From contig JBFWUM010000019.1 in NCBI GenBank assembly GCA_050247255.1, forward strand, positions 10,716-74,715: 64,000 nt of DNA, read 5' to 3'. This DNA comes from JBFWUM01 sp050247255. Lineage in GTDB: Bacteria > Acidobacteriota > Vicinamibacteria > Vicinamibacterales > UBA2999. The position numbers and the translations under genes were made by a program. This document shows positions 1 through 10,305 of this stretch, one piece after another (positions within the stretch are counted from its first letter, which is position 1; each line of letters starts with the position of its first letter). Below the pieces are notes generated by a model. It did not search any database. It was not told the origin of the DNA and saw only the letters and a program-made list of their open reading frames with translations.

Positions 1-291
1 CGCACGGCGGGGCTGCCGCTGGTCATCGCGATCGACGGCGATGCGGCGAGCTACGAGACGACGTGGGGGGAGCGCCAGGTGATCGCCGTCGGCGTCGAGC
101 GCTGGCTGTTCACGCGGCGCCTGGGCATTCGCGGCGGCGCGCGGTTCAACCGCGCCGGCGCCGAGGAACGGAGCGCCACCGCGGGCATCAGCGTGGCGGC
201 GCGGTCGGGCATGTATCTCGAGGGGCACGTCGTCCGCGGCGGGACCCCCGAGGAGCGCGGCTGGGGCGCCGCAATGAGAGTGAGCTTTTGA
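1..291 (+). CDS. C-terminal fragment of an unidentified protein, possibly an outer-membrane barrel
   Basis: Only the last 96 codons lie inside the window; the frame is open from base 1 to the TGA at 289-291. The visible part is rich in Gly, Ala and Arg, with alternating polar and hydrophobic residues, and ends in Phe (AMRVSF). That ending is common in the last strand of outer-membrane beta-barrels, but this is suggestive only and no family is recognised. A heptamer array begins directly after the stop, followed by pilB on the same strand, so it may be a pilus-related or an unrelated upstream gene. Confidence 0.5.
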   Translation, partial: RTAGLPLVIAIDGDAASYETTWGERQVIAVGVERWLFTRRLGIRGGARFNRAGAEERSATAGISVAARSGMYLEGHVVRGGTPEERGWGAAMRVSF

Positions 292-367
292 TGGATGGTG
301 GATGGTAGGTGGTCGATGGTGGGCCAAGAGGTTCACCGACCATCCACCACCGACCATCCACCACCCA
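292..367. repeat. Inverted heptamer array upstream of pilB
   Basis: Four heptamers of the type TGGATGG (292-319) are followed, after a 20-nt spacer, by four heptamers of the complementary type CCATCCA (340-367). The arms can pair over 28 bp with three mismatches. The array starts directly after the upstream stop codon and ends 6 nt before the pilB ATG, so it would sit in the pilB leader if transcription comes from upstream. Confidence 0.85.
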
Positions 368-373
368 AACGAT

Positions 374-2119
374 ATGGCGGTACGCATCGGCGAGTTGCTT
401 CTCAAGGAGAAGCGCATCACACCGGAGCAGTTGCAGGAGGCGCTGAACTACCAGCGCCAGCACGGGGGGAAGCTCGGCTTCAACCTGATCAAGCTCGGGT
501 ACGTGAAGGACGAGGAGATCACCGCGCTCCTCAGCAAGCAGTACGGCGTCCCGTCGATTGCGCTCGCCCAGTTCGAGATCGACCCGGCGGTGGTCAAGCT
601 CGTGCCCGCCGACACCGCCCAGAAGTACCAGATCGTCCCGCTGTCGCGCGCCGGTGCCACGCTGACGATCGCCATGACGGACCCGACCAACGTGTTCGCC
701 ATGGACGACATCAAGTTCATGACCGGCTACAACGTCGAGCCGGTCGTGGCGTCCGAGACGGCGGTCATCGAGGCGATCCAGAAGTACTACGGCAAGGCGG
801 CGGCGCCGCCCGGCGGATCGGAGAGCGCGCTGGAGCTGGCCAGCCGGGCGCTCGAGGAGATGCCGACCCTCGACGGCGCCGAGGACGTGGAGGTCCTCCA
901 GGAGCTCGAGGAGATCAGCGCCGAGATGCTCGCCAAGCAGGGCGAGGAGGCGCCGGTCATCAAGCTGGTGAACGTCATCCTGATGTCGGCCATCCAGAAG
1001 GGCGCCAGCGACATCCACATCGAGCCGTACGAGAAGGAGCTGCGCGTCCGCTACCGCATCGACGGGCTGCTGTACACGATCATGCAGCCGCCGATGAAGT
1101 TCCGCGACGCCATGACGTCGCGCATCAAGATCATGGCGAAGCTCGACATCGCCGAGAAGCGGCTGCCACAGGACGGGCGCATCAAGATCCGGTTCCAGGA
1201 CAACGGGGCGAGCAAGGAGATCGACTTCCGCGTCTCCTGCCTGCCGACGCTGTTTGGCGAGAAGGTGGTCATGCGCCTTCTCGACAAGGACAAGCTGATG
1301 CTCGACATGACGAGGCTCGGGTTCGAGTCCGAGTCGCTCGCCAGGTTCGAGGCGGCCATCCAGAAGCCGTGGGGCATGGTGCTGGTCACCGGCCCGACCG
1401 GGTCGGGCAAGACCAACACGCTCTACTCGTCGATCGCGCGCATCAACACGCCGGAAACCAACATCATGACGGCCGAGGACCCGGTCGAGTTCAACATGGT
1501 CGGCGTCAACCAGGTGCAGGTGCGCGAGAACATCGGGCTGAACTTCGCCTCGGCGCTGCGCAGCTTCCTGCGCCAGGACCCGAACATCATCCTCGTCGGC
1601 GAGGTCCGCGACTTCGAGACGGCGGAGATCGCCGTCAAGGCGGCGCTGACGGGGCACCTCGTGCTGTCGACGCTGCACACCAACGACGCGCCGAGCACGG
1701 TGAACCGCCTGATGAACATGGGCATCGAGCCGTTCCTCGTCGCCAGCTCGCTCAACCTCGTCTGCGCGCAGCGCCTCGTGCGCCGCGTCTGCAAGAGCTG
1801 CGCGGAGCCGAACCCGACGCCGGCGCCGGCGCTGGTCCAGGCCGGCTTCGCCGCCGAGGACGCCCACTCGATTGTCCCGATGCACGGCAGGGGGTGCGAC
1901 AAGTGCAACAACACCGGCTACAAGGGACGCGTCGGCCTGTATGAAGTGATGGAGGTCACCGAGGAGCTGCGTGAGCTGATCCTCGTCGGCGCCTCGTCGC
2001 TGGAGCTGCGGCGCAAGGCGATCGACGAAGGGATGCTGACGCTGCGCCAGAGCGGCTTGCGCAAGGTGAAGGAAGGCGTGACGACAATCGAGGAAGTCGT
2101 CAGGGAGACGGTGAAGTGA
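374..2119 (+). CDS. pilB: Type IV pilus extension ATPase PilB
   Basis: Cytoplasmic hexameric ATPase that powers pilin polymerisation; 581 aa, the usual PilB length. An N-terminal MshEN-type domain (about residues 1-150) precedes the secretion ATPase core, with Walker A GPTGSGKT near residue 340. A C-terminal zinc-type CxxC...CxxC pair (CKSC about 475, CDKC about 508) separates PilB from PilT. The ATG at 374 (MAVRIGELLL) is chosen because in-frame codons upstream of it belong to the heptamer array. No clear Shine-Dalgarno is seen. pilT overlaps its stop through GTGA, so translation is probably coupled. Confidence 0.96.
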   Translation: MAVRIGELLLKEKRITPEQLQEALNYQRQHGGKLGFNLIKLGYVKDEEITALLSKQYGVPSIALAQFEIDPAVVKLVPADTAQKYQIVPLSRAGATLTIAMTDPTNVFAMDDIKFMTGYNVEPVVASETAVIEAIQKYYGKAAAPPGGSESALELASRALEEMPTLDGAEDVEVLQELEEISAEMLAKQGEEAPVIKLVNVILMSAIQKGASDIHIEPYEKELRVRYRIDGLLYTIMQPPMKFRDAMTSRIKIMAKLDIAEKRLPQDGRIKIRFQDNGASKEIDFRVSCLPTLFGEKVVMRLLDKDKLMLDMTRLGFESESLARFEAAIQKPWGMVLVTGPTGSGKTNTLYSSIARINTPETNIMTAEDPVEFNMVGVNQVQVRENIGLNFASALRSFLRQDPNIILVGEVRDFETAEIAVKAALTGHLVLSTLHTNDAPSTVNRLMNMGIEPFLVASSLNLVCAQRLVRRVCKSCAEPNPTPAPALVQAGFAAEDAHSIVPMHGRGCDKCNNTGYKGRVGLYEVMEVTEELRELILVGASSLELRRKAIDEGMLTLRQSGLRKVKEGVTTIEEVVRETVK

Positions 2120-3240
2120 CACTACCGGAACTGCTCCGCAGGGTGGTCGAGCTCGAAGGGTCGGACCTGCACATCACCACCGAGACGCCGCCGCAGATCC
2201 GCGTGCACGGGCACCTGCAGCGCGTCGAGGGGCCAGACATGACGCCATCGGAGACCAAGCAGCTCTGTTACAGCGTGCTCACCGACGCGCAGAAGAAGCG
2301 GTTCGAGGAGCACCTGGAGCTCGACTTCTCGTTCGGCATCAAGGGGCTGGCGCGCTTCCGCTGCAACATGTTCAACCAGCGCGGCGCAGTCGGCGCCGTC
2401 TACCGGCTGATCCCCGAGAAGATCCGCGGCTTCGACGAGCTCGGGCTGCCGCCGGTCATCGCCAAGCTGGCCGAACGGCCGCGCGGGCTGGTGCTCGTCA
2501 CCGGCCCCACCGGCTCGGGCAAGTCGACGACGCTGGCGGCGATGATCGACAAGATCAACAAGGAGCGGCACGATCACATCCTCACCATCGAAGACCCGAT
2601 CGAGTTCGTGCACCAGCACCAGAACTGCCTCGTCAACCAGCGCGAGGTGCACCAGGACACCCAGAGCTTCGCCAACGCGCTGCGCGCCGCGCTGCGCGAG
2701 GACCCCGACATTGTCCTGATTGGCGAGATGCGCGACCTGGAGACGGTCGAAGCGGCGCTGCGGATCGCCGAGACGGGGCACCTGACATTCGGGACGCTGC
2801 ACACCAACTCGGCGGCGCAGACGATCAACCGCATCATCGACATCTTTCCGGCGCACCAGCAGAGCCAGATCCGGACGCAGTTGTCGCTGGTCCTCGAGGG
2901 TATCGTCTGCCAGGCGCTGCTGCCGAAGATCGGCGGCGGCCGCGTCGCCTCGCTCGAGATCATGGTGCCGACGCCGGCCATCCGGAACCTGATTCGCGAG
3001 GACAAGATCCACCAGATCTACTCGGCCATGCAGACCGGCCAGGAAAAGGCCGGGATGCAGACGGCGAACCAGTCGCTGGCGACGTTGTATATGAAGAAGC
3101 AGATCACGCTCGAGACCGCGCTCAGCGCGTCGTCGAACCGCGAGGAGCTGCAGGAGATGATCAACCGTGGCGTCGGCGTGGTGGCCGGCGCCGGGCTCGG
3201 CCGCACCGGCGTCGCGCCGCGGCCGACGATGGGCAGATAG
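2116..3240 (+). CDS. pilT: Type IV pilus retraction ATPase PilT
   Basis: Depolymerises pilin at the pilus base and drives twitching; 374 aa. Walker A GPTGSGKST is at about residues 130-138, with Asp, His and Walker B boxes following. The C-terminal AIRNLIRE motif (about residue 288), needed for retraction in studied PilT proteins, is intact. The GTG start at 2116 overlaps the pilB stop. The C-terminus (GRTGVAPRPTMGR) runs into a degenerate repeat of the CAGCTAGGTAG type that continues to the pilC start. Confidence 0.96.
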   Translation: MTLPELLRRVVELEGSDLHITTETPPQIRVHGHLQRVEGPDMTPSETKQLCYSVLTDAQKKRFEEHLELDFSFGIKGLARFRCNMFNQRGAVGAVYRLIPEKIRGFDELGLPPVIAKLAERPRGLVLVTGPTGSGKSTTLAAMIDKINKERHDHILTIEDPIEFVHQHQNCLVNQREVHQDTQSFANALRAALREDPDIVLIGEMRDLETVEAALRIAETGHLTFGTLHTNSAAQTINRIIDIFPAHQQSQIRTQLSLVLEGIVCQALLPKIGGGRVASLEIMVPTPAIRNLIREDKIHQIYSAMQTGQEKAGMQTANQSLATLYMKKQITLETALSASSNREELQEMINRGVGVVAGAGLGRTGVAPRPTMGR

Positions 3241-3261
3241 GCAGCTAGGTAGCTGGGGCTT

Positions 3262-4476
3262 ATGGCGACTTTTGCATACAGCGGGCGGACCCGGCAGGGG
3301 CAGACGGTCACCGGCGAGCACATGGCGGACACCATGGACGCCGCGGTGGCGGCGCTGCGGCGGCAGCAGATCCTGGTCACGCAGATCAACCCGATCAGGG
3401 AGAAGGCGGCCAAGGTCATCAAGGGCAAGAAGGGCAAGAGCGTCGACTCGAAGAACCTGGCCGTCTTCACGCGCCAGTTTTCGGTGATGATCGACGCCGG
3501 CCTGCCGCTGGTGCAGTGCCTCGAGATCCTCGGCACGCAGGAAGAGGACAAGAACTTCTCGCAGGTGATCCTCGCCACTCGCGGGGACGTCGAAAGCGGC
3601 GCCTCGCTGGCCGACGCGATGGCGAAGCACCCGAAGGTGTTCGACAACCTGTTCGTCAACATGATCGCCGCCGGCGAGGCGGGCGGCATCCTCGACACCA
3701 TTCTCAAGCGGCTCGCCACCTACATCGAGAAGAACGTCAAGCTGAAGCAGCAGGTGAAGTCGGCGATGGTCTACCCGATCGCCGTCATCGTCATCGCGGC
3801 GATCGTCGTCGGCGTCATCCTGTGGAAGGTCATCCCGACCTTCGCCAACCTGTTTGCCGGCCTCGGCGCCGAGCTGCCGCTGCCGACGCGGGTGGTCATC
3901 GCTGCCAGCAACGGCCTGGTGCGCTTCGGCCCGTTCGTGATCATCGGCATGGCGGCGCTCGCCTTCGGCTTCCGCGCGTACTACCAGACGCCGAACGGGC
4001 GCAAGGTGGTGGACTCGGTGGTGCTGAAGCTGCCGGTGCTCGGCATCCTGATGCGCAAGATTGCGGTCGCCCGCTTCTGCCGCACGCTGTCGACGCTGCT
4101 GGCGTCGGGCGTGTCGATTCTCGAGGCGCTCGACATCACCGCGCGCACGTCGGGCAACGCCGTCGTCGAGGAGGCCATCCTGACGACGCGCAAGAGCATC
4201 GAGCGCGGCGAGACGATTGCGGCGCCGCTGCGTGACACTGCCGTTTTCCCGCCGATGGTGGTGCAGATGATCGGCGTCGGCGAGGCGACCGGCGCGCTCG
4301 ACACGATGCTGTCGAAGATCGCCGACTTCTACGAGGAGGAAGTCGACGTCGCGGTCGCCGGGCTGCTGACGCTGCTCGAGCCGATGATGATCGCGCTGCT
4401 CGGCGGCATCGTCGGCGGCATCGTCATCGCGATGTACATGCCGATCTTCAGCCTGATTTCGAAGCTCACGGGCTGA
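3262..4476 (+). CDS. pilC: Type IV pilus inner-membrane platform protein PilC
   Basis: Polytopic inner-membrane protein (404 aa) that couples the PilB/PilT motors to the growing pilus. It has the two tandem T2SSF domains of the GspF/PilC family: N-terminal cytoplasmic domain about residues 70-195, first membrane span about 170-195, second domain about 270-390 ending in a strongly hydrophobic span. FxxMxxAGLPLVQCLE and the later LLASGVSILEAL mark the two repeats. The start ATG 21 nt after pilT is clear. It is third in the pilB-pilT-pilC set. Confidence 0.95.
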   Translation: MATFAYSGRTRQGQTVTGEHMADTMDAAVAALRRQQILVTQINPIREKAAKVIKGKKGKSVDSKNLAVFTRQFSVMIDAGLPLVQCLEILGTQEEDKNFSQVILATRGDVESGASLADAMAKHPKVFDNLFVNMIAAGEAGGILDTILKRLATYIEKNVKLKQQVKSAMVYPIAVIVIAAIVVGVILWKVIPTFANLFAGLGAELPLPTRVVIAASNGLVRFGPFVIIGMAALAFGFRAYYQTPNGRKVVDSVVLKLPVLGILMRKIAVARFCRTLSTLLASGVSILEALDITARTSGNAVVEEAILTTRKSIERGETIAAPLRDTAVFPPMVVQMIGVGEATGALDTMLSKIADFYEEEVDVAVAGLLTLLEPMMIALLGGIVGGIVIAMYMPIFSLISKLTG

Positions 4477-4481
4477 CGGTT

Positions 4482-4509
4482 GGATGGTAGATGGTGGATG
4501 GTAGTTCGT
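4482..4509. repeat. Short heptamer array between pilC and pilS
   Basis: Four consecutive heptamers (GGATGGT, AGATGGT, GGATGGT, AGTTCGT) fill the gap between the pilC stop and the pilS ATG. The unit is close to the one upstream of pilB, but no complementary arm is present here. Confidence 0.7.
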
Positions 4510-4515
4510 AGCTGA

Positions 4516-6194
4516 ATGGATCTCCGCCAGCGTCTGTCGACGCTCATCGCCGTGCGCGTCGTCGCGAGCACGCTGCTGCTCGGGTCCGCGATCCTCGTCC
4601 AGCTGAACCGGCCCGGGGCGTTCCCGATCGACCCGTTCTTCTTCCTGATTGGGCTGACCTACGCGTTGAGCGTCGTGTTCATCGCGACGCTGCGCTTCGT
4701 CGACCGGCTGCCGTGGCTGGCCGACGTGCAGTTCGGCGCCGACGCCATCCTCGTCTCGGCGTTCATCCACGTCACCGGCGGCATCACCAGTTACTTCTCG
4801 TCGCTGTACCTGCTGCCGATCATCGCCGCCAGCACCATCCGGTTCCGCCGCGGCGCGCTGCAGGTCGCGGCGCTCAGTGCCGTGCTCTATTTGGCGCTGG
4901 TGTCGCTCCAGTACACCGGCGGCATGGCCTATCTGCCGGCGTCGTGGCAGGTCGAGCTGCCGGACCCGCTGCCGGGCGTGCGGCTGGCGCAGTACACGGT
5001 GGCCATCAACCTGTTCGGTTTCGTCGCGGTGGCGCTGCTGTCGGGATCGCTGGCCGAGAACGTGCGGTCCACGGGCGCGCGGCTGGAACATGCCTCGCAC
5101 GAAATCGAGGACCTGCGGGCGTTCAACGAGTACGTCATCGACAGCCTGCTGAGCGGCCTGATGACCACCGATCGCGACGGCCGCATCCTGACGTTCAATC
5201 GCACGGCGTCGGCGATCACCGGCGTGCCGCAGGCGCAGGCCATTGGCCGCGATGCCGCCGCGGTGCTGCAGCTGCCAGACGCCTTCACGGAGCAGCTGGC
5301 GACGGTGGGCGAGCAACGCGGCGTGCGCTTCGATTTCGAGTTCGCCGTCGGCGACCGCCAGGTCATCGACATCGGCCTCACCGTGGCGCCGCTGGCGTTC
5401 CCCGACGGCCGCAGCGGCTACCTGTACACCTTCCAGGACGTGACCAACGTCAAGCGGCTCGAACGGAGCGCGCGGCTGCAGCAGCGGCTGGCGGCGGTCG
5501 GCGAGATGGCGGCCGGCATTGCCCACGAGATTCGCAACCCGCTGGCGTCGATGTCGGGGTCCATCCAGGTGCTGCGCCAGGACCTGCCGCTGTCGGAGGA
5601 GCAGGCGCAGCTGATGGACATCGTGCTCAAGGAGTCCGAGCGCCTCAACGACACCATCCGCTCGTTCCTCGCGTACGCGCGGCCGCAGAAGTTCGCCGTC
5701 GCGCGGCTCGACGTCGCCAGGGTGGTGCAGGACACGGCGCTGCTGCTGCGCAACAGCGCCGACGTGCGCGCAGGGCACGTGATCGACGTCGACGTGCCTT
5801 CGGGCGAGGTGTGGTACGAGGCCGACGAGAACCAGGTGCGGCAGATTATCTGGAACCTTGCCACCAACGGGCTGCGGGCCATGGCCGACGGCGGCCACCT
5901 CAGGCTCGGCGCCCGCACGGAGCGGCGCGGCAGCCAGGGCGAGGTCGTGCTCGAGGTCGAGGACCAGGGGTGCGGCATCCCGGCCGATGAGCTGGACGGC
6001 ATCTTCCAGCCGTTCCGCAGCTCGTTCGACAAGGGCACCGGCCTCGGCCTCGCCATTGTCCACCGCATCGTCACCGACTACGGCGGCCAGATCCAGGTGT
6101 CGTCGACGGTCGGCAGCGGCACCACGGTGCGCGTCCGGCTGCCGATTCGTGCCGGCAGCAGCCAGCCGGCGCCCGGCGCGCGGAGCGCCGTCTC

Positions 6195-6198
<4 letters not shown>
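4516..6198 (+). CDS. pilS: Sensor histidine kinase PilS
   Basis: Membrane sensor kinase, 560 aa. An N-terminal block of about six hydrophobic segments (residues 10-200, starting MDLRQRLSTLIAVRVVAS) is typical of PilS. A PAS domain (about 205-325) follows, then HisKA with the phosphoacceptor in GEMAAGIAHEIRNPLASM (about 335) and a C-terminal HATPase_c with N, G1 (DQGCGIP) and G2 (GTGLGLAI) boxes. In other bacteria PilS senses pilin in the inner membrane and phosphorylates PilR. The next gene is that regulator, overlapping by GTGA. Confidence 0.9.
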
Positions 6199-7597
<1,399 letters not shown>

Positions 7598-7601
<4 letters not shown>

Positions 7602-8125
7602 TGCGACGGCTTCGACACACCGGCGGCATGACGATCGTCGAACTGCTCGTCGTCATCGTCGTCATCGGCATCCTGCTGGTCTTTGCCGTCACCATGTTCC
7701 AGCGGGCGCGGATGGCCGGCAACGAATCGGCGGCCATCGGCGCCATGCGCGCCATCAACAGCGCGCAGTTCGCCTACATGAGCGGCTGCGGCCAGGGGAG
7801 GTATGCCTCCTCGTACACCGTGCTCGGCCAGAAGCCGGCCAGCGGCGGGCAGCCGTACCTGTCCGAAGACATCCCCGCCGTGACGGAGCCGACGCGCAAC
7901 GGCTACGTGTTCCGAATGGCGCGCGGCATGGACGGCGTCGCGGCAAGCGCCGACTGCAACGGCACGGCGACGCAGACGTCCTACTACGCCACGGCAACCC
8001 CGGTCGCACAGGGGAACACCGGCGAGCGCTCGTTTGCCACCAACCAGCGCGGCGCCGTCTTCCAGTCAAACGGGGAGGTCCCTCCCGCCGAGCCCTTCGA
8101 CGACGGCGACCAGCCGGCGCAGTAG
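7598..8125 (+). CDS. Type IV pilin-like protein, paralogue of PilA
   Basis: 175-aa prepilin. The leader MMRRLRHTGG is followed by the class III signal MTIVELLVVIVVIGILL, with Glu at +5 and Gly at -1; Met at +1 is less usual than Phe. After the alpha-1 helix, phrases such as NESAAIGAMRAINSAQFAYMSGCG and the end block TGERSFATNQRGAVFQ match the neighbouring PilA, so the two are paralogues. The start overlaps pilR by ATGATG-type coupling. It could be a second major pilin or an abundant minor one; the sequence does not decide. Confidence 0.88.
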
Positions 8126-8149
8126 GCCCTCAAGCCCGCGGGGCGAGGC

Positions 8150-8206
8150 TGACAGTTTCTGTCACTCCGACAAATCGTGGCAGCGCCAGGCTTGACACTT
8201 TTTGTC
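8150..8206. promoter_or_regulatory. Pair of TGACA-N5-TGTC operator-like sites upstream of pilA
   Basis: Two matching palindromes, TGACAGTTTCTGTCA (8150-8164) and TGACACTTTTTGTC (8193-8206), lie 43 bp apart, close to four helical turns and hence on the same DNA face. Pseudomonas PilR binds clustered C/G-TGTC sites upstream of pilA, so these are candidate PilR sites. The second one overlaps the -35 box of the candidate promoter at 8192, which could instead mean repression. Confidence 0.5.
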
Positions 8207-8221
8207 CTGCGTCCGTATCCT
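8192..8221 (+). promoter_or_regulatory. Candidate sigma-70-type promoter of pilA
   Basis: TTGACA (8192-8197), 18-bp spacer, TATCCT (8216-8221). No GG-N10-GC pair with correct -24/-12 spacing was found between 8126 and 8405, so a sigma-54 promoter for pilA is not supported here. A 13-bp palindrome CTTATCCGATAAG follows at 8232-8244 in the predicted leader of about 180 nt. Confidence 0.4.
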
Positions 8222-8405
8222 GATTTCAGGGCTTATCCGATAAGTCTCTCCAGGTAAGTGGCTTAGCTGGATTTCGCGGCGGTTGGCAAAGTCGGCATCG
8301 ATCTTGGTTCCTGACTGTGCCGTTCAACCCCCAGCGCCGCGAGCCGCGGCGAACGGTTACGAGAGTTTGCCGGGCGCAGCCCGCGAGCGTTCAAGGAGAA
8401 AACAC

Positions 8406-8936
8406 GTGAAGAAGATGCAGAAGAACGAAGGGTTCACCCTGATCGAGCTGCTGATTGTCGTGGCGATCATCGGCATCATCGCCGCGATCGCCGTTCCGGG
8501 CCTGCTGCGCGCCCGCATGTCGGGCAACGAGGCGTCGGCCATCGGCTCGATGCGCGCGATCAACAGCGCCCAGGTGACCTACGCGGCCAGCTGCGGCGGC
8601 GGCGGCTACACCCAGAGCCTGGTGGACCTGGCCGCTGTCCCCATCGCTGGAGGCGCCCCGTTCATCAGCCCCGACCTCGGCACCGGCGCCACGGTGACCA
8701 AGAGCGGCTATGACATCGCCCTCGCGGCTGGTGCCAACTCGGTCGCCGTCCTGGTGGCTGCCAACACCTGCAACAACACCAATTCGTTCTCGACCTACCA
8801 CGCGACCGGCACGCCGGACGACGTGGGCGACACGGGCACGCGCGCGTTCGCGACCAACCAATCGGGCACGATCTGGCAGAACTTCACCGGCGTGGCGATC
8901 GCCAACACGATGGCGGCCGCGACCGTCCTGCAGTAA
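8406..8936 (+). CDS. pilA: Major type IV pilin PilA
   Basis: 176-aa prepilin. GTG at 8406 is preferred because AAGGAG lies 7 nt upstream; an ATG at 8415 and an upstream open frame from 8283 are less likely. The leader VKKMQKNEG precedes FTLIELLIVVAIIGIIAAIAVPGLL, with Gly -1, Phe +1 and Glu +5. The globular part is Gly- and Thr-rich with Cys residues (SCGGGGY, NTCNN) that may form a disulfide; a VKOR-DsbA gene follows directly. It stands alone with a 280-bp upstream region, as expected for a strongly and separately regulated major pilin. Confidence 0.92.
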   Translation: MKKMQKNEGFTLIELLIVVAIIGIIAAIAVPGLLRARMSGNEASAIGSMRAINSAQVTYAASCGGGGYTQSLVDLAAVPIAGGAPFISPDLGTGATVTKSGYDIALAAGANSVAVLVAANTCNNTNSFSTYHATGTPDDVGDTGTRAFATNQSGTIWQNFTGVAIANTMAAATVLQ

Positions 8937-9042
8937 GCGCTTTCGATTCCTCGGTTCCTCGGTGAGAGGTGCCCGGCCCCGGCCGGGCACCACTTTGTGT
9001 TTCCGCCGGTTGTTCGGTAGGATGCGCCCGAGAGTCACCCAG

Positions 9043-10266
9043 ATGAAAAACAACGCTCGTCCGCTGATCCACGCGCTGGCGGCCCTCGGCCTCATCGCCT
9101 CGGCCTCCTCGCTCTACGTGCACTACCAGATGCTCCAGGACCCGGCCTACCAGAGCTTCTGCGACGTGAGCGCGACGGTGAGCTGCCAGTCGGTGCTCGA
9201 AAGCTCCTACGCCACGGTGTTCGGCGTGCCGGTCGCGGCCGGCGGCGCCATCTGGTCGGCGCTGGTGCTGCTGCTCGCCTGGCGCGGCATGGGCGCCCCC
9301 AAGTCCGAGACGGCCGCGGCCGTTGCCGGCTACATCTTCATCCTCTCGACGCTCGGCCTCGCCGTGGTCCTCTACCTCGGCTACGCGTCGCTGTTCGTCA
9401 TCCAGCAGGCGTGCCCGCTCTGTATCGCCATGTATGTGTCGGTGATCGGCACGTTCATCGTGTCGGGCGGCGCGGCGTCGGTGTCGCTCGGGAGCCTCCC
9501 CGGCCGCTTCGGCCGCGACCTCGGCGACGTCTGGGGCAGCGCCGCCGGCGTGGCGATGGCGGTCACCTGGATCGCGGCGTCGCTGGCGCTGGTCGTCCTC
9601 TTCCCGCGCAGCGAGCCCGTGGCGGCCCCGGTCAACGCCGACGGCACGCTGGCCGCGCCGCCGCCGGTCACCGAGACGCTCACCGACGAGCAGCGCGCGC
9701 AGTTCGAGCAGTGGATCACGGCGCAGCCGCGCGTCGAGGTGCCGCTGCCAGAGCCGCAGGAGGCCGCCGTCGTCGTCGTCAAGTTCAACGACTACCAGTG
9801 CCCGTCGTGCCGCCAGGCGTACGTCGAGTACCGCGGCATCGAGCAGAAGTACGAACGCGACTACGCCGGCCGGGTCAAGTTCGTCACGCTCGACTTCCCG
9901 CTGGAAGCCGAGTGCAACATCGCCGCAATCCATCCCTCGGCGTGCGAGGCGTCCGCCGCCGTGCGGCTGGCACGCACGAAGGGACGCGACGAGCAGATGG
10001 AGGAGTGGCTGTTCGCCAACCAGTCGACGATGACCCCCGACAGCGTCAAGGCCGGCCTGCAGCAGGTGGCGCAGATCGCCCCAGCGGAGTTCGACGCGCA
10101 GTATCCGCAGCTGCTCGACGCCATTCGCGCCGACGCAAAGATCGGGCGCGACCTCAACATCAGCGGCACCCCGACGTTCTTCGTCAACGGCATCAAGGTC
10201 CCCTCGCTGCGGGCCGTCTACTTCGATGCGCTCATCGCGTCCGAGCTGAAACGGGCCGAGGAGTAG
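9043..10266 (+). CDS. VKOR-DsbA fusion, disulfide bond formation protein
   Basis: 407-aa membrane protein joining a vitamin K epoxide reductase domain (about residues 8-190, five hydrophobic segments) to a DsbA-type thioredoxin domain (about 235-405). The VKOR cysteines are C40 and C48 plus the quinone-side CPLC at 124-127. The thioredoxin active site is CPSC at 253-256, and a cis-Pro-type SGTPTFFVNG occurs near the end. Such fusions oxidise exported proteins in bacteria lacking DsbB. ATG 9043 is chosen over ATG 9022 because it starts just before the first span. The location after pilA suggests it oxidises pilin cysteines. Confidence 0.88.
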   Translation: MKNNARPLIHALAALGLIASASSLYVHYQMLQDPAYQSFCDVSATVSCQSVLESSYATVFGVPVAAGGAIWSALVLLLAWRGMGAPKSETAAAVAGYIFILSTLGLAVVLYLGYASLFVIQQACPLCIAMYVSVIGTFIVSGGAASVSLGSLPGRFGRDLGDVWGSAAGVAMAVTWIAASLALVVLFPRSEPVAAPVNADGTLAAPPPVTETLTDEQRAQFEQWITAQPRVEVPLPEPQEAAVVVVKFNDYQCPSCRQAYVEYRGIEQKYERDYAGRVKFVTLDFPLEAECNIAAIHPSACEASAAVRLARTKGRDEQMEEWLFANQSTMTPDSVKAGLQQVAQIAPAEFDAQYPQLLDAIRADAKIGRDLNISGTPTFFVNGIKVPSLRAVYFDALIASELKRAEE

Positions 10267-10270
10267 GGCT

Positions 10271-10296
10271 GGCGGAACTGACGTTCCGCAGCTACG
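10271..10296. repeat. Dispersed palindrome, GCGGAACT family, intergenic copy
   Basis: GGCGGAACTGACGTTCCGC followed by AGCTACG, between the VKOR-DsbA stop and the ABC ATPase start. The arms are GCGGAAC and GTTCCGC. Other copies lie at 17869 (inside pilX), 34764 (inside smc) and 42734 (intergenic). Confidence 0.85.
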
Positions 10297-10305
10297 ACCC
10301 GACGG

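Noticed and set aside
2122..6063. Very long open frame (1313 codons) on the minus strand across pilT-pilC-pilS
   Set aside because: It is antisense to three clear pilus genes, is Arg/Asp/His-rich without any motif, and arises from high GC at third positions. Similar antisense frames elsewhere (188-2122, 8884-10896, 27303-30155, 43238-45793, 48743-51208, 59088-61286) were rejected for the same reason.
8283..8405. Longer PilA with an N-terminal extension starting at 8283
   Set aside because: The GTG at 8406 has AAGGAG at ideal distance and gives a standard short prepilin leader; the extension has no pilin features.
8126..8405. Sigma-54 promoter or c-di-GMP riboswitch upstream of pilA
   Set aside because: Every GG dinucleotide was checked for GC twelve bases on and none fits with a TGGC context; no GEMM-type conserved core was recognised either.
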